A stretch of DNA of 64,000 bases from Flavobacterium branchiicola (GCF_018383905.1 NZ_JAGYWA010000006.1:248001-312000), one strand, 5' to 3'. Positions 16,250 through 25,488 are shown, numbered from the stretch's first letter. The notes: generated from the sequence alone by a model not told the origin. Numbers and translations are program-made.

Positions 16250-17346
16250 TGTACCGGTTTTGAAAAAATATTAGTTATAAAGATATTAATTTGCGTGAAT
16301 ATAAGCACTATCTCTACAACAGGAAACCAGATTTTAAGATCATTTTCTTTTAATTTTCCAGCCGAAAAACCAATTACGATCCATACGACAGTGTATCTTG
16401 TTGCAAGTATTGCTAACACGGCAATCCATTCAAATTGGAATGCCAGCAAAAGTATAACTAATAAAAAGAAGAATAATTGTGAGGTATAAAAAATACCCAA
16501 TTGCATTTTGTCAAAAAACTTATAATGCTCTGCAGTCGAAACATGTCTTCTTTTTTGAGCAAACCATTCTTTATAAGATTCTTTAGGCCTTGAGTAAGTA
16601 AAACCTTCCGGAGCATAAGAAATCGCAGTGTTTTCTTTAGTGGCTGCCTGATTGATAAACAAATCGTCATCACCGGAACGAACCTGAATGTGATCGATAA
16701 AACCATTAACATTAAAGAATTCTTCTTTTTTATAAGCTAAATTTCGGCCAACGCCCATGTATGGAGCGCCAATTTTTGCCCATGAAAAATATTGTACAGC
16801 TGTTAAAAGAGTTTCAAAACGAATAAGTTTATTCAATAAAGAACGCTCAATTTTTTCATATCCTCCATAACCCAGAACAATAGTCTTTTCTGAGCTAAAT
16901 TGCGATGTCATTGTAGTAATCCATTCCTTTGAGGTCGGATAACAATCGGCATCTGTAAAAAGTAAATATTCTTTTTTTGAAGCCTTAATTCCTAAAGTTA
17001 AAGCGTATTTTTTATTACCCCAAAAAGCCTCATTGTTCTGTACTTTTACCAAACGAATGTTAGGATATTGTTTTTCAAATTCTTCAAAAGCTTCTAAAGT
17101 TTCATCGCTTGAAGCGTCATCAATCAAAACAATTTCAAAATCAGGGTAATTTTGTTCTGCTAATAATGGAATAAATTTCTTGACATTTTCCTCTTCATTT
17201 TTTGCGCATACAATAACAGAAACAGGCATGTTTTTTGGGTTCACATCCTGAGGTTTTGCAAAAGCAAACTTTCCAAAAATACCTAAGTAGAAGAAAAGTT
17301 GAATAAAGACAATAGCAATAAAAAAGTAAAATATTAATATAAGCAT
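16240..17346 (-). CDS. Family 2 glycosyltransferase, membrane-bound
   Basis: The 368-residue protein has an N-terminal membrane helix (1-23), a GT-A catalytic domain with VSVIVCAKNEEENV, LIDDASSDET, metal-binding FTDADCYP, and GDDDLFINQAA, then QKRRH in place of the QxxRW motif. Two to three membrane helices close the protein (~285-365). It is of the polysaccharide-synthase type that transfers sugar from a nucleotide donor at the inner membrane. Donor and acceptor are unknown. The stop overlaps the sigma gene start. Confidence 0.9.
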   Translation of the reverse strand: MLILIFYFFIAIVFIQLFFYLGIFGKFAFAKPQDVNPKNMPVSVIVCAKNEEENVKKFIPLLAEQNYPDFEIVLIDDASSDETLEAFEEFEKQYPNIRLVKVQNNEAFWGNKKYALTLGIKASKKEYLLFTDADCYPTSKEWITTMTSQFSSEKTIVLGYGGYEKIERSLLNKLIRFETLLTAVQYFSWAKIGAPYMGVGRNLAYKKEEFFNVNGFIDHIQVRSGDDDLFINQAATKENTAISYAPEGFTYSRPKESYKEWFAQKRRHVSTAEHYKFFDKMQLGIFYTSQLFFFLLVILLLAFQFEWIAVLAILATRYTVVWIVIGFSAGKLKENDLKIWFPVVEIVLIFTQINIFITNIFSKPVHWK

Positions 17347-17433
17347 CTGGATTTTAAGTGTCGTTTAATTTCTTGAATTTTGCGAGAACAAATGTAACTA
17401 TAGAATTTCTTATTTTCAATGTTTAAAACCGAT

Positions 17434-18048
17434 TTACTTTCTGCATTTCGACATTTCTTTCGCAATGGCAATAGACTGAGGGTTTTCGGTTTTTTCTAAT
17501 TCTGAAATAATGTTTTTATAATTATGATCGTCGCGGTTTTGTGAGAGTTTTTTGGTGGCCTGAATCTCTTCAATTTCAATTTCAAAACCAAATATACCTC
17601 TTGCTTCACGCATTGTTTTGGTTGATAAATCTTCTACACGAACAGGATTCTCAGACGTGGCTTCATATTTATCGACCAGTTTTTTTAATTGTTCTACAGT
17701 AGTTTCATGATCAACAATTTTAATTCTGCCATAAACATGTACGGCTATATAATTCCATGTAGGTACATTTTCGTGATCGTACCATGACGAAGAAATATAG
17801 GAATGCGGTCCTGTAAAAACAGCCAAAACCTGATCATTTTCTCTAAAACCTTCAGCTTGCGGATTCAGTTTAGAAATATGTCCCTGAAGAATTTCTTTTC
17901 CATTAGCATTTTTTTCTAATTCTATCGGAATATGTGTAGCACATAATTTTCCGTTAGTCTGATTAATCAGGATTCCAAAACTGTTTTCTTTTAGAAAAGT
18001 TTTGATTTTTTCCTGATTTTCGTTTTTGTATAAATCTGGTGTGTACAT
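17434..18048 (-). CDS. PaiB-family FMN-binding protein
   Basis: A 204-residue protein with the PaiB signature MYTPDLYKNENQEKIKTFL, then ILQGHISKLNPQ, AVFTGPHSYISSSWY and VPTWNYIAVHVYG. The family has a flavin-reductase-like split barrel and in Bacillus PaiB is described as a transcriptional negative regulator; in this lineage the role is not established. It sits alone upstream of murB's 3' side, separated by a word repeat. It is probably cytoplasmic. Confidence 0.88.
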   Translation of the reverse strand: MYTPDLYKNENQEKIKTFLKENSFGILINQTNGKLCATHIPIELEKNANGKEILQGHISKLNPQAEGFRENDQVLAVFTGPHSYISSSWYDHENVPTWNYIAVHVYGRIKIVDHETTVEQLKKLVDKYEATSENPVRVEDLSTKTMREARGIFGFEIEIEEIQATKKLSQNRDDHNYKNIISELEKTENPQSIAIAKEMSKCRK

Positions 18049-18059
18049 TTTTTCTTTTT

Positions 18060-18105
18060 TAGGTTCAAAGGCTCAAAGAAACAAAGGTTCAAAGTTTTTA
18101 AAACT
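18060..18105. repeat. Word repeat 'CAAAGGTTCAAAG'
   Basis: The spacer reads AGGTTCAAAGGCTCAAAGAA then ACAAAGGTTCAAAG and ends in AAAACTTTAG. It is the reverse-complement sense of the GAACCTTTG words at 2709-2770. Confidence 0.6.
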
Positions 18106-18109
18106 TTAG

Positions 18110-19123
18110 TTAGATCACATTCACTTCCGCTTCAATATGAATTCCGAAAGTTTCAAAAACTGTTTTTTGAACTTCTCTGGAAACAGCAAGAATTTCTTGT
18201 CCCGTTGCATTGCCGTAATTTACTAAAACCAAAGCTTGATTTTTATGCACTCCGGCGTCACCAAAACGTTTTCCTTTAAAACCAGCTTGTTCAATAAGCC
18301 ATCCCGCAGGAACCTTTACTTCGGTTTCTGAAACTTCATAATATTTCATTTCAGGAAATTTTTGATGAATTTTTTCAAAATCAGATTTCAGTAATATTGG
18401 GTTTTTAAAAAAACTTCCACTGTTTCCTAATTCTTTTGGATCTGGTAATTTACTTTGTCTAATTGCAATTACAGCGTTGCTAACATCTTTTAATGTAGGT
18501 TCTGTGATGTTGTTTTTTGCTAATTCAGCCAAAATATCTCCGTAAGAGGTATTGATTTTATGATTGCGTTTGGTCAGTTTAAAAATAACCGAAGTGATAA
18601 TAAACTGATCTTTTGCTTCATGTTTAAAAATGCTTTCGCGGTAGCCAAAATTACATTCTGTATTTGTGAACGTTTTCATTTCCTGAGTTGCAATGTTCAT
18701 TGCCTCACAAGAAACAAAAGTGTCTTTAATCTCTGTTCCGTAAGCGCCAATGTTCTGAACCGGAGTTGTACCAACATTTCCCGGAATCAAAGACATGTTT
18801 TCTAAACCACCAAAATTCTGATCAATTGTCCAAAGCACGAAATCATGCCAGGTTTCTCCCGCCTGACTTTCAACCCAGACAAAATCTTCATCTTCTTTAA
18901 TCGCTTTTTTGCCTTTTAAGTCAATGTGAATAACCAAAGCGTCGATATCTTTGGTTAAAAGCATATTACTTCCGCCGCCTAAAATGAATTTTTGCTCATT
19001 TTTGTTTGCTGACAAAATCGTTTTTAATTCTGTAATTGAGTGAACTGCAACGAATTGTTTTGCACTGGCTTCAATGCCAAAAGTATTGTGTTTTTTTAAA
19101 GAAAAATTGGATTGGATTTCCAT
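18110..19123 (-). CDS. murB: UDP-N-acetylmuramate dehydrogenase
   Basis: MurB reduces UDP-GlcNAc-enolpyruvate to UDP-MurNAc for peptidoglycan synthesis in the cytoplasm, using FAD and NADPH. I chose the ATG at 19123 (MEIQSNFSLKKHNTFGI, 337 residues) because the extra 17 residues of the longer frame do not fit the family. The FAD motif GGGSNMLL, the LIPGNVGTTPVQNIGAYG segment, the catalytic Ser in NSGSFFKNP and the last-strand Glu (HIEAEVNVI) are all present. It has the type I layout with the extra loop. Confidence 0.95.
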   Translation of the reverse strand: MEIQSNFSLKKHNTFGIEASAKQFVAVHSITELKTILSANKNEQKFILGGGSNMLLTKDIDALVIHIDLKGKKAIKEDEDFVWVESQAGETWHDFVLWTIDQNFGGLENMSLIPGNVGTTPVQNIGAYGTEIKDTFVSCEAMNIATQEMKTFTNTECNFGYRESIFKHEAKDQFIITSVIFKLTKRNHKINTSYGDILAELAKNNITEPTLKDVSNAVIAIRQSKLPDPKELGNSGSFFKNPILLKSDFEKIHQKFPEMKYYEVSETEVKVPAGWLIEQAGFKGKRFGDAGVHKNQALVLVNYGNATGQEILAVSREVQKTVFETFGIHIEAEVNVI

Positions 19124-19479
19124 AAATAAAAGGCTTTTTATATCCCCGAAATCTCGGGAAAATTCTGGGATCAAAAGTAAGAATTATAATTTAGTTGGAT
19201 CGAATTTCTGTAAAATAACCCGTCGGGTATAATTGTTTTTTAACACATAGAAACATAGATCATCTTACCTATCACTAAAAAGATTTTAAAAAGAAACTAG
19301 TTTCTAACACATAGCTATGTTTGTTAATGCAAGTGAAACGCCTTTTTAGAGACAAAAAAGCTATGTTTCTATGTGTTAAAAGAGTGTTTTTTAATTGCAC
19401 CCAACGGGTTAAAATAATAAGCAATCAAACAGTCAAAAAAAGAATCTCAAAGATATTAAGCAGATTTTGATTCCGATTT
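19124..19479. other. 356-base spacer with nested inverted repeat
   Basis: The gap between murB and the aminotransferase gene holds the inverted repeat 19217-19410 and no ORF. Promoters for murB are presumably near 19140-19210. Confidence 0.5.
19217..19410. repeat. Nested inverted repeat, 'AACACATAGAAACATAG' arms
   Basis: The arms at 19242-19258 (AACACATAGAAACATAG) and 19361-19377 (CTATGTTTCTATGTGTT) are perfect complements of 17 bases. Outer words AACCCGTCGGGT and CAACGGGTT form a second, weaker pair. A third copy, AACACATAGCTATG, sits in the loop at about 19306-19319. Confidence 0.8.
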
Positions 19480-20583
19480 TTATTTTATGGCCGCTATAAA
19501 TTGCTGCATGTCTTTCATTGTGCCTATTGTAATTCTGGTCCATTTTCCATTTTCTTCATAAATTTTGGTTCCTTGTATATTGTGATTTTCCAATTGCTTG
19601 AAATACTCTTTTTTATAATTATCCAAAGAGAAATAAACGAAATTGGAGTAAGAAGGAATGCACTTTAAATTTAGTTTGGTGAGTTGATCAATAGTATATT
19701 TTTTTACTTCTTCGGTTAAAGAATGTACTTTTTGTACAAAGGCTTCATCTTGTAGCGATGCCATTGCAGCTGCCGCAGATACAACACTAACCGATAAATT
19801 TGGAGATGATTTTAAAATAGAAAGTTCCTCAATTGTTGATGCGTGTGCCACGGCATAACCTACACGTGCCCCCGCTAAACCGTACATTTTAGAAAAAGTT
19901 TTGGTGATAATTAAATTTTTGTTTACGGTAACCAGATTGCTTAAAGATTGTTCTTTTGTAAAATCGATATAAGCTTCATCAACAAAAACAATTGTTTTTT
20001 TGGTTGCTTCATTTATAAAAGAGACTAGTTTTTCTCTTTCGCAAATGGTGCCGGTCGGGTTATTGGGATTACAAATGTAGACCATTTTTGTGTCTGCATC
20101 GATTGCCTCTAACATGGCTGTTAGATTATGTTTTTTGTCTGTCGTTAATGGAACGGTTATTTTTTTAAACCCTAATTTATCAGCAGGAAATGTCCAGTAA
20201 TCAAAAGTGGTTTCTGCGGTTATGAAATTACCTTTTTTTAAGGCGGTATATTGAAGAACCAAGTCTAAAATCTCTGTTGAGCCGGCTCCTAATAAAATAT
20301 TAGCATCCGAAACATTATTTTTTTTAGCAACAGCAGAAATGAGTTGTGGTAAAAGATCCCAACCATAACGATTGCTCAAATTTATACTTTTTGACATCGC
20401 AGTTATAGCGAGTGGGGAAGGGGCATAAGGATTTTCATTTGACCTTAATAATATAGGTGACTTGTCTATATCAGGTAAAATATATTCGGTTGTCTCTGAA
20501 TTTGCAAAAGTTTCAAAAGGAATAATTCCTAATCCTAATGTGCCTAAACCTACTTGTTTTAACCAATTTCTTCTGTTATTCAT
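19480..20583 (-). CDS. Exported HisC-like PLP aminotransferase with twin-arginine signal
   Basis: The 367-residue protein is a fold-type I class II aminotransferase closest to histidinol-phosphate aminotransferases: SNENPYAPSP, YICNPNNPTG, VDEAYIDF, KTFSKMYGLAG (PLP Lys232) and ARVGY are present. The N-terminus MNNRRNWLKQVGLGTLGLG then ..FANSE looks like a twin-arginine signal peptide, so the enzyme is predicted to be folded with PLP in the cytoplasm and exported. This is not expected for histidine biosynthesis. It lacks other his genes nearby, and its substrate is unknown. Confidence 0.88.
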   Translation of the reverse strand: MNNRRNWLKQVGLGTLGLGIIPFETFANSETTEYILPDIDKSPILLRSNENPYAPSPLAITAMSKSINLSNRYGWDLLPQLISAVAKKNNVSDANILLGAGSTEILDLVLQYTALKKGNFITAETTFDYWTFPADKLGFKKITVPLTTDKKHNLTAMLEAIDADTKMVYICNPNNPTGTICEREKLVSFINEATKKTIVFVDEAYIDFTKEQSLSNLVTVNKNLIITKTFSKMYGLAGARVGYAVAHASTIEELSILKSSPNLSVSVVSAAAAMASLQDEAFVQKVHSLTEEVKKYTIDQLTKLNLKCIPSYSNFVYFSLDNYKKEYFKQLENHNIQGTKIYEENGKWTRITIGTMKDMQQFIAAIK

Positions 20584-20755
20584 ATTCCTTTAAGATTAAA
20601 TTAAATAATTCTTTAAATAGTAAGTCGTAAGGATTGGAAAAAAGTTACGTTTTGGTTTTCTATTTACAATTATAAACAGACATTAAATATTAAACTTTAT
20701 ATTTGATAGGTTTAAATTGAATTCTAAAGATTTAATAATTCTAAAATTGTAGATT

Positions 20756-21502
20756 ATGCTTCTTAAAAAACACAATGAGCTACGTTTGAAAAAGTATATC
20801 GTAATTCTTTTTTTGATTCTTGTTCCATCAATATTGTTTTCACAAAGTGTTATTGAAGGAAAATGGTCAACGAAGAATATAATTGGATATTCAGATGTTG
20901 GCGACTATTCTTTGGTAAAAGAGAAAGAATCTAATTATGGTCGTCATGTAACATTCAATTCAAATAGTACTTTTTTATGTGGAGAATCACTGCAATGTCT
21001 TAATGATTGTTTTGTTTCTACATCAGGAACATATACGTTAATCGATAGTGATCATGTGCGTATAATTGTGAACGATGTTGGTTTTTCGGGTCTAATGTGC
21101 GGGATGAAAAAAGTAAATAAAGAAGAATTTATTAAAGATTTGGGAATCTTTTACATTTATAAAGAAGGAGAAGAGGCGGTTCGATTGATTTCAAGCAATG
21201 GAATTTTGCAGGATGATAAAGATAAAATGCTTTACAATCAGTTGACTTATGATTTTTACAAAGCGTGGAAAAAGTATGATTACGTATGGCAAAATACAAA
21301 TGGCAGCAATCTACAAGAAATTATAAACGATTGTGTTGATTCTAAAAAGCACATTGATTTATCTAATTGCAAAGTTGCTTTTTCTACGAAAAGAGATTCA
21401 GGCGATTTTATAATTTTGCAGGATAATAAAGAATTTTATTATGTAGTTTATGATTCTTATCGTAAAAAAGTGTCTTTAGCTTATCCGAAGAATAAAGGCT
21501 AA
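20756..21502 (+). CDS. Secreted protein of unknown function
   Basis: I do not recognise a family. The 248-residue protein has an N-terminal hydrophobic signal (KYIVILFLILVPSILFSQS) with likely cleavage after FSQ. The first mature segment (VIEGKWSTKNI, TFNSNSTFLCGE, SGTYTLIDSDHVRI) has the strand pattern of lipocalin-like DUF domains that begin with GxW. Four Cys (CGESLQC, NDC, MCG) could form two disulfides. The stop lies 2 bases from the stop of the convergent GT4 gene. Confidence 0.75.
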   Translation: MLLKKHNELRLKKYIVILFLILVPSILFSQSVIEGKWSTKNIIGYSDVGDYSLVKEKESNYGRHVTFNSNSTFLCGESLQCLNDCFVSTSGTYTLIDSDHVRIIVNDVGFSGLMCGMKKVNKEEFIKDLGIFYIYKEGEEAVRLISSNGILQDDKDKMLYNQLTYDFYKAWKKYDYVWQNTNGSNLQEIINDCVDSKKHIDLSNCKVAFSTKRDSGDFIILQDNKEFYYVVYDSYRKKVSLAYPKNKG

Positions 21503-21504
21503 GA

Positions 21505-22557
21505 CTATTTTATTGTTGGTGAATTTAATAGTTCATGATACTTGTCTGAGATAACCTTCATATTAATATCATAATTCGCATTTTCCTCAACAAATTTTCT
21601 ATTTCTAATAATTGCTTCATTTCGGGAGTCGGCGTTTTCAAAAGACCAGATTAATTCTTCAGCCAGCATTTCGATATTGTCAATTTCAATTAACTGACCG
21701 TTTTCGCGATGGTTAATCCAGCTTTGATTTCCTGGAAGATCAGAAACTACAGGATAACAATTACAAGCCATAGCTTCAAATAAAGAAGCCGAAACACCTT
21801 CGGTAATTGGCATGCTGATGTAAACATTTGATTGTTGAAGTAATCGCGGAAGTTCTGTATTAGGAATTCTTCCCGTAAAAATTACTTTATTTTCAATTTG
21901 AAGTTCTGCGGCTAAAGCTTTTAAATAAGGTAGTCTTGTTCCGTCTCCGACAATTGTTAGAGAAAAATCAATTCCTTTTTGATTCAAAATTCCGAAAGCT
22001 TTTAAAATAGAATCATGTCGGTATTCAGGCTGAAGCGAACGGGTTACAATAGCTTCAATTTTATCTGAATTATTTGTTGAAGGCGTAAAGATAGAAAGAT
22101 CAATTCCTTTTGGGAGCACGAGAACTTTATTCATATCAACCCCAATTGCTTTCATCGAAATAGTCATTACAGGACCCCAGGCATGAATTAAATGTGCTTT
22201 TTTGAAAGCATGTTTCTGAATAAATTTTTTGAAAGGATATAAAGCGGAATCTTCCGGCCATAAATCGGTTCTGCCTTGTTGTGCAATGGCAATGGTTTTA
22301 GATCCGGATATTGCAGCAAGAAAGCCATAACTTGTGGTTCTTTCGGCAATAACCATATCCGGTTTTTCTTTTTTGATTATTTTTCGAATAGAAAGCGGAG
22401 CAAAAAAATATTCTAAAATACGTTTGAATCTTGAATTATTTGAGGTCTGAAGTTCCCACGTAATAATTTCAAAATCGCCAAATTCTTTCAAACCTTTCAT
22501 CCAGGTTATCGCATCGGCACGGTAAGATTCTCCAAGAAAAAGTATTTTTCTGCTCAT
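21505..22557 (-). CDS. Family 4 glycosyltransferase (GT-B)
   Basis: A 350-residue protein with an N-terminal acceptor Rossmann domain and a C-terminal donor domain: LVLPKGIDLSIFTPS, FTGRIPNTELPRLLQQSNVY and EGVSASLFEAMACNCYPVVS, including the E-x7-E motif of GT4 enzymes. It should transfer a sugar from a nucleotide donor with retention, probably in surface polysaccharide or protein glycosylation. There are no linked polysaccharide genes. No membrane helix; cytoplasmic face. Confidence 0.9.
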   Translation of the reverse strand: MSRKILFLGESYRADAITWMKGLKEFGDFEIITWELQTSNNSRFKRILEYFFAPLSIRKIIKKEKPDMVIAERTTSYGFLAAISGSKTIAIAQQGRTDLWPEDSALYPFKKFIQKHAFKKAHLIHAWGPVMTISMKAIGVDMNKVLVLPKGIDLSIFTPSTNNSDKIEAIVTRSLQPEYRHDSILKAFGILNQKGIDFSLTIVGDGTRLPYLKALAAELQIENKVIFTGRIPNTELPRLLQQSNVYISMPITEGVSASLFEAMACNCYPVVSDLPGNQSWINHRENGQLIEIDNIEMLAEELIWSFENADSRNEAIIRNRKFVEENANYDINMKVISDKYHELLNSPTIK

Positions 22558-22574
22558 TTAATTATATATTTTTC

Positions 22575-22622
22575 CGCCACGAATTCACGAATTATTTAAA
22601 ATCAATTCGTGAATTCGTGGCG
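22575..22622. repeat. Inverted repeat 'CGCCACGAATTCACGAATT'
   Basis: CGCCACGAATTCACGAATT on the left is a perfect complement of AATTCGTGAATTCGTGGCG on the right, with a 10-base loop. It fills the gap between the DUF2461 gene and the GT4 gene and would form a very stable 19 bp stem. Confidence 0.9.
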
Positions 22623-22633
22623 ATTATCTTTTT

Positions 22634-23311
22634 CTAAAATTCTTCAGTATCTAAAGCGCGATTGATGAATTCGTTTAATGGTTTTAGCGCAATTAATTTT
22701 TGACTCATTTTTGAGACAAAATCTTTCTGAGTAACTTCAGAAATATCATATTTTTGAGTTGCCGTAAAACTCTTCAATTTTAAGAATTCAATTGCAGGAT
22801 GGTCTTTTTCGTAACCACGCGGCATGCTTTTAAGGGAGTTGTTTTCATTGATATCTAAACTTCCGAATTCTTTTTTGAAATTTTTATTGTTTAAAATTTC
22901 TTCCAGATCTTCATAAAAAAAAGCAATTTCTTTACGAACTTTCTTTAAGTCTTCCGATTCCGGAGAATAAAAACCACCGGCAATAAAACTCGCTCCTTTT
23001 TCGATGTGGACATAATATCCCGCACGATTCAAACCTTTAATTCCGCTTGACATCCAAACGCCCAAATGTGCTTTATATGGTGATTTGTCTTTAGAAAAAC
23101 GAATGTCACGATTAATTCTGAAGGTGCAGTTTTTAACTTCCAATAATTCTAATGAAGGATCAAGAGGTCGCATTACATCCAGAAAATCGCTTACCAGTTG
23201 ATGGTAATCTTTTTTGAAGATTTCGTATCGTTTCTTGTTGTCCTGAAACCACTCGCGATTGTTGTTCTTTTTTAAATCGTCTAAAAATTGCAATGATTCT
23301 TTCGTAATCAT
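22634..23311 (-). CDS. DUF2461 family protein
   Basis: A 225-residue cytoplasmic protein with the family signature: FLDDLKKNNNREWFQDNKKR, then NRDIRFSKDKSPYKAHLGV, GYYVHIEKGASFIAGGFY and DHPAIEFLKLKSF. The function of the family is unknown. The gene follows the rhodanese-thioredoxin gene after 11 bases on the same strand, so they probably form an operon. Confidence 0.9.
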   Translation of the reverse strand: MITKESLQFLDDLKKNNNREWFQDNKKRYEIFKKDYHQLVSDFLDVMRPLDPSLELLEVKNCTFRINRDIRFSKDKSPYKAHLGVWMSSGIKGLNRAGYYVHIEKGASFIAGGFYSPESEDLKKVRKEIAFFYEDLEEILNNKNFKKEFGSLDINENNSLKSMPRGYEKDHPAIEFLKLKSFTATQKYDISEVTQKDFVSKMSQKLIALKPLNEFINRALDTEEF

Positions 23312-23322
23312 AATTCCTTAAT

Positions 23323-24018
23323 TTATTGCAGTTGTTTTTTTAAATTCTCTTCACTCACAAAACCAACCGTTTTCCATTCTGTGGTTTTGTTTTTATATAA
23401 TATTAAAGTAGGAAGCTGATCCACTTTTAGTTCTGTTGCCAGAGCTTTGTTTTTATCAACATCAATTCTGATTATAGTTACTTTGTCTGCCATTTCCTTT
23501 TGTAGTTTTAAAAGAAACGGTTCCATTTGTTTACAAGGTCCGCACCATTCCGCATAAAAATCAATGAGTACTTTTTTGTCTGTTTTTAATAAATCATTAA
23601 ACTCATTTATTGTCATTCCGGTATCTGTTGTCGGTGCGCCAGAAACTTCTCCCGTCCAGTTCATAATTCCTCCGTCTAATTCGTAAACAGTTGTAAAACC
23701 TAATTCTTTTAGCTTTGTGGCCGCTTTTTTACTTCTTCCGCCACTTAAACAATATACAAAAACAGGTTTAGATTTGTCATAAGCTTCGGCTTTAGAATCG
23801 AAATCTTCGCCATTCCAGTTTAAATTTACTGCATTTTTAAGGTGTTCAGATTCAAATTCATCAGCAGTTCTAACGTCTAAAATTTGTGGGTTTTGAGTCG
23901 TTTTTATTTTTTCTGCAAATTCTTTTGGAGCAATAGACTCAAATGGTTTTGTTGTTTGATTATTACAGGCAACTAAAAAAGTGAAAAGGAGTAAAGGTAC
24001 AATCGTAGAGAATTTCAT
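23323..24018 (-). CDS. Lipoprotein with fused rhodanese and thioredoxin domains
   Basis: The 231-residue protein has a lipobox (FTFLVACNN, Cys18), so it is lipid-anchored in the envelope. A rhodanese domain follows (~30-125) with active Cys in VYCLSGGRSKKA, then a thioredoxin domain (~130-231) with the redox motif WCGPCKQ. The combination suggests sulfur transfer coupled to disulfide reduction in the periplasm, which is inference. It is upstream of the DUF2461 gene. Confidence 0.9.
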   Translation of the reverse strand: MKFSTIVPLLLFTFLVACNNQTTKPFESIAPKEFAEKIKTTQNPQILDVRTADEFESEHLKNAVNLNWNGEDFDSKAEAYDKSKPVFVYCLSGGRSKKAATKLKELGFTTVYELDGGIMNWTGEVSGAPTTDTGMTINEFNDLLKTDKKVLIDFYAEWCGPCKQMEPFLLKLQKEMADKVTIIRIDVDKNKALATELKVDQLPTLILYKNKTTEWKTVGFVSEENLKKQLQ

Positions 24019-24078
24019 GAAGCTAAATTTAAAATAGTACGGCTAAAATAATGATTTTTCGATTTATATAGTTGATTC

Positions 24079-24188
24079 GCCACGAATTACACGAATTGGC
24101 GCGAATTAAATGGTTTTAGAGATTGAAATTCATTCTTACGGCCTCTAAAAAAGGAAGAAAATTAGTGAAAATTAGCGGAATTAGTGGC
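24079..24188. repeat. Imperfect inverted repeat, 'GCCACGAATTACACGAATT' family
   Basis: The left arm GCCACGAATTACACGAATTG and right arm ending GCGGAATTAGTGGC pair imperfectly. It is 11 bases downstream of the recF stop on the minus strand and resembles 4080-4163 in both arms. Confidence 0.75.
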
Positions 24189-24199
24189 AAATAAAAACT

Positions 24200-25279
24200 T
24201 TACAGATTGAATATTTTATAACTCTGATGTGTCGATTTTACAATCGCTTCCGTACGTTCCGGATGTGTGTCTGAAATAAAAAGCTGTCCAAAAGTTTCAC
24301 TGTTTACCATTTCTACAATTTTGGCAACACGGGTTTCGTCCAGTTTGTCAAAAATATCATCAAATAATAAAATAGGTTTTACGCCACTTTGTTTTTTTAA
24401 GAATTCAAATTGAGCCAGTTTTAAAGCAATCAAAAATGATTTTTGCTGTCCTTGCGAACCAAATTTTTTAATAGGATGCGAATCAATTTCAAAAGAAAGA
24501 TCATCTTTATGAATTCCGGAACTTGTATAATGCAAAGCTCTGTCCTTATTAATACTTTCCTGAAGAAGCGTTAAAAGGTCTTTTTCAAATAAATGACTTT
24601 CGTAAACCAATTGTACCTTTTCTTCAGATCCCGTTATGGCGTGATGATGTGTGTTGAAAATTGGGATAAATTGTTCCAGAAAATCTTTTCGTTTTTCAAA
24701 GATCGATTTACCATATTCATTCAATTGCTCATTATATATAGATAAGGTATCATTATCAAAAGTATGATTAAGCGCAAAATACTTCAAAAGGGCATTTCGT
24801 TGTACAATTACTTTTTGATATTGAATAAGCTGATGCAGATAGGTTGAGTCTAATTGCGAAATAACACTATCCATAAACTTTCGGCGTGTTTCGCTTCCTT
24901 CAACAATTAAATCACGATCGGCAGGTGAAATAATTACAAGCGGAATAAAGCCGATATGATCTGAGAATTTATCGTATGCTTTACCGTTTCTCTTTAAAAC
25001 TTTCTTTTGTCCCTTTTTTAAACTGCAAACAATTTGCTCTGTTCGTTCGTTTTTTTCTAATTCGGCATCAATTACAAAAAACTCTTCACCGTGTTTGATA
25101 TTCTGAACGGCAAGGGGATTGAAATAACTTTTTCCGTACGCCAAATGATAAATAGCATCAAGTACATTGGTTTTTCCGATACCATTTTTACCAACAAAAC
25201 AATTGATTTTGATGTCGAAATCAAAATTAGCCTCGGCGAAATTTTTATAATTGAATAAAGAAATTTTGTTTAAATGCAT
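24200..25279 (-). CDS. recF: DNA replication and repair protein RecF
   Basis: The 359-residue SMC-like ATPase helps load RecA at gapped DNA with RecO and RecR. The Walker A loop VGKNGIGKTNVLDAIYH (from ~29), the signature SQGQQKSF with GSQGQQ, and the Walker B ILLFDDIFDKLD are present. The N-terminal LNKISLFNYKNF is the usual start. It is not next to dnaA, as is common in this group. Confidence 0.95.
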   Translation of the reverse strand: MHLNKISLFNYKNFAEANFDFDIKINCFVGKNGIGKTNVLDAIYHLAYGKSYFNPLAVQNIKHGEEFFVIDAELEKNERTEQIVCSLKKGQKKVLKRNGKAYDKFSDHIGFIPLVIISPADRDLIVEGSETRRKFMDSVISQLDSTYLHQLIQYQKVIVQRNALLKYFALNHTFDNDTLSIYNEQLNEYGKSIFEKRKDFLEQFIPIFNTHHHAITGSEEKVQLVYESHLFEKDLLTLLQESINKDRALHYTSSGIHKDDLSFEIDSHPIKKFGSQGQQKSFLIALKLAQFEFLKKQSGVKPILLFDDIFDKLDETRVAKIVEMVNSETFGQLFISDTHPERTEAIVKSTHQSYKIFNL

Positions 25280-25488
25280 TTTTAAGGAACTCTAAAGGAA
25301 AATTACTGCTTTGAAACAGTAAAAGTAAGGATGTAAAATTATCTAATTTTATCGATATAAAGGGATTTTAAGCACTTTCAAGTTGAATTATTTTAACGCT
25401 GATGTGAAAGGAGTTAGGTTTCCTGAAAATATTTTTTTTAAAATAGTGATAAAATTGATTTTTTTTACCTCAGTTTCAATAAAAATTT

